Shown one piece after another: positions 63,496 to 64,000 of a DNA stretch of 64,000 nt. The notes beneath the pieces were generated by a model. It ran no database searches. It was not told where the DNA came from and saw only the letters and a list, made by a program, of their open reading frames with translations. The translations under genes were made by a program, and so were the position numbers. This stretch comes from JBBRBB01 sp963830175 (GTDB taxonomy: Bacteria > Bacteroidota > Bacteroidia > Chitinophagales > Chitinophagaceae). Position 1 is the first letter of the stretch, and every line of letters begins with the position of its first letter. Location: the NCBI GenBank assembly GCA_963830175.1, contig CAWHKV010000009.1, forward strand, positions 434,001-498,000. Reading direction: 5' to 3'.

Positions 63496-64000
63496 ATGCC
63501 TTTTACATTACCCGATTTACCATATGCTTTTGATGCACTCGAACCTCATATTGATGCGCAAACCATGCAAATACATCATGATAAACATCACCAGGCTTAT
63601 GTTGACAATTTAAATAAAGCTATTGCCGGCACTGAATATGAAAATAAAAGTCTTGAAGAGATTATGCAACATATCAGCAAATTGGCACCAGCAGTTAGAA
63701 ATAATGGCGGCGGTCACTGGAACCATTCATTCTTCTGGGAGTCTCTTGCTTACAATACAGGAGGCAAACCCGAAGGAAAATTAGCAGAAGCTATAGAATC
63801 TGAACTTGGCGGTTTCGATGCTTTTAAGGAAAAATTTTCACAAGCCGGTATGACGCGGTTTGGTAGTGGTTGGGCCTGGCTGGGAAAAAAGGATGGTAAA
63901 CTGGTTATTTGCTCAACACCTAACCAGGATAATCCTTTAATGGATGTAGCTGAATGCCATTGTGCTCCGTTATTAGGTGTGGATGTTTGGGAGCATGCGT
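63496..64000 (+). CDS. Fe/Mn superoxide dismutase, 5' part (truncated by window end)
   Basis: The frame from ATG 63496 is open to the window end (168 codons; the family is about 200 residues). The protein begins PFTLPDLPYAFDALEPHIDA. Metal ligands are visible: His in MQIHHDKHHQAYV (about 27), His in GGGHWNHSFFW (about 77), and Asp-x-x-His expected at the end in DVWEHA. The Gly-rich GGGHWNH wording suggests a Mn or cambialistic rather than strict Fe enzyme. A TAACTTTG -7-like element sits at 63446-63453; its -33 partner is unclear. Removes superoxide in the cytoplasm. Confidence 0.95.
   Translation, partial: MPFTLPDLPYAFDALEPHIDAQTMQIHHDKHHQAYVDNLNKAIAGTEYENKSLEEIMQHISKLAPAVRNNGGGHWNHSFFWESLAYNTGGKPEGKLAEAIESELGGFDAFKEKFSQAGMTRFGSGWAWLGKKDGKLVICSTPNQDNPLMDVAECHCAPLLGVDVWEHA

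Overview
The window is one chromosomal stretch of a Bacteroidota bacterium, most likely family Chitinophagaceae. Four things support this: the 16S rRNA gene type, rRNA promoters of the Bacteroidota TTTG/TAnnTTTG form, type IX secretion (T9SS) sorting domains on several secreted proteins, and lipoproteins plus LytTR/His_kinase two-component genes typical of the group. No phage, plasmid, transposase or CRISPR genes were seen. Genus cannot be fixed from the sequence alone.

Layout. 1-4.1 kb: the tail of an M16 peptidase, a phosphohexomutase, an orphan CoA-transferase B subunit and a secreted LamG/Fn3 protein. 4.1-9.8 kb: a complete rRNA operon (tandem promoters, 16S, tRNA-Ile, tRNA-Ala, 23S, 5S, terminator). 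9.9-30.8 kb: an accessory zone. It holds a tandem pair of TPR sensor kinases (first copy broken, second intact with a LytTR regulator), a vanadium haloperoxidase/PAP2-like lipoprotein, two large repeat fibre loci with S74 self-cleaving chaperone domains and T9SS tails (both frameshifted, one with a nested insertion), a MopE/GEVED T9SS protein, a frame-disrupted caspase-like peptidase and a TPR membrane protein. 31-39.9 kb: a paaG-paaI-paaY mini-operon, lipoproteins including a sulfatase, an AraC regulator, pheS and a Rieske oxygenase. 40-54.6 kb: a SWIM/SNF2 helicase, SDR, dcd, phosphopantetheinyl transferase, a fused 2-oxoacid dehydrogenase E1, a glycosyltransferase, a hydrolase, dnaX, a cupin protein and an E2 acyltransferase. 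54.6-64 kb: a histone H1-like protein, a T9SS-exported PQQ-type sugar dehydrogenase, a carotenoid block (crtB, crtI, ECF sigma factor, CarH-like B12/MerR regulator), exonuclease III, a LOG protein, tadA and the start of a superoxide dismutase.

How the genes work together. The clearest functional unit is at 57.3-61.2 kb. A MerR regulator with the Wx9EH and ExHxxG cobalamin-photoreceptor signatures, an ECF sigma factor, phytoene desaturase and phytoene synthase lie in the same orientation, which suggests light-controlled carotenoid synthesis. The paaG/paaI/paaY genes form a tight operon for aromatic-CoA (phenylacetate) metabolism without the oxygenase genes. The E1 and E2 genes, 4.8 kb apart, probably serve one 2-oxoacid dehydrogenase complex.

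In the accessory zone at least ten reading-frame lesions fall in four loci, while long housekeeping ORFs (up to 1,263 codons) are intact. Either these accessory genes are decaying and recombining, or the repetitive region is imperfectly assembled. A short intergenic repeat with core GTGCGACGCA occurs three times between 43.8 and 52.9 kb.
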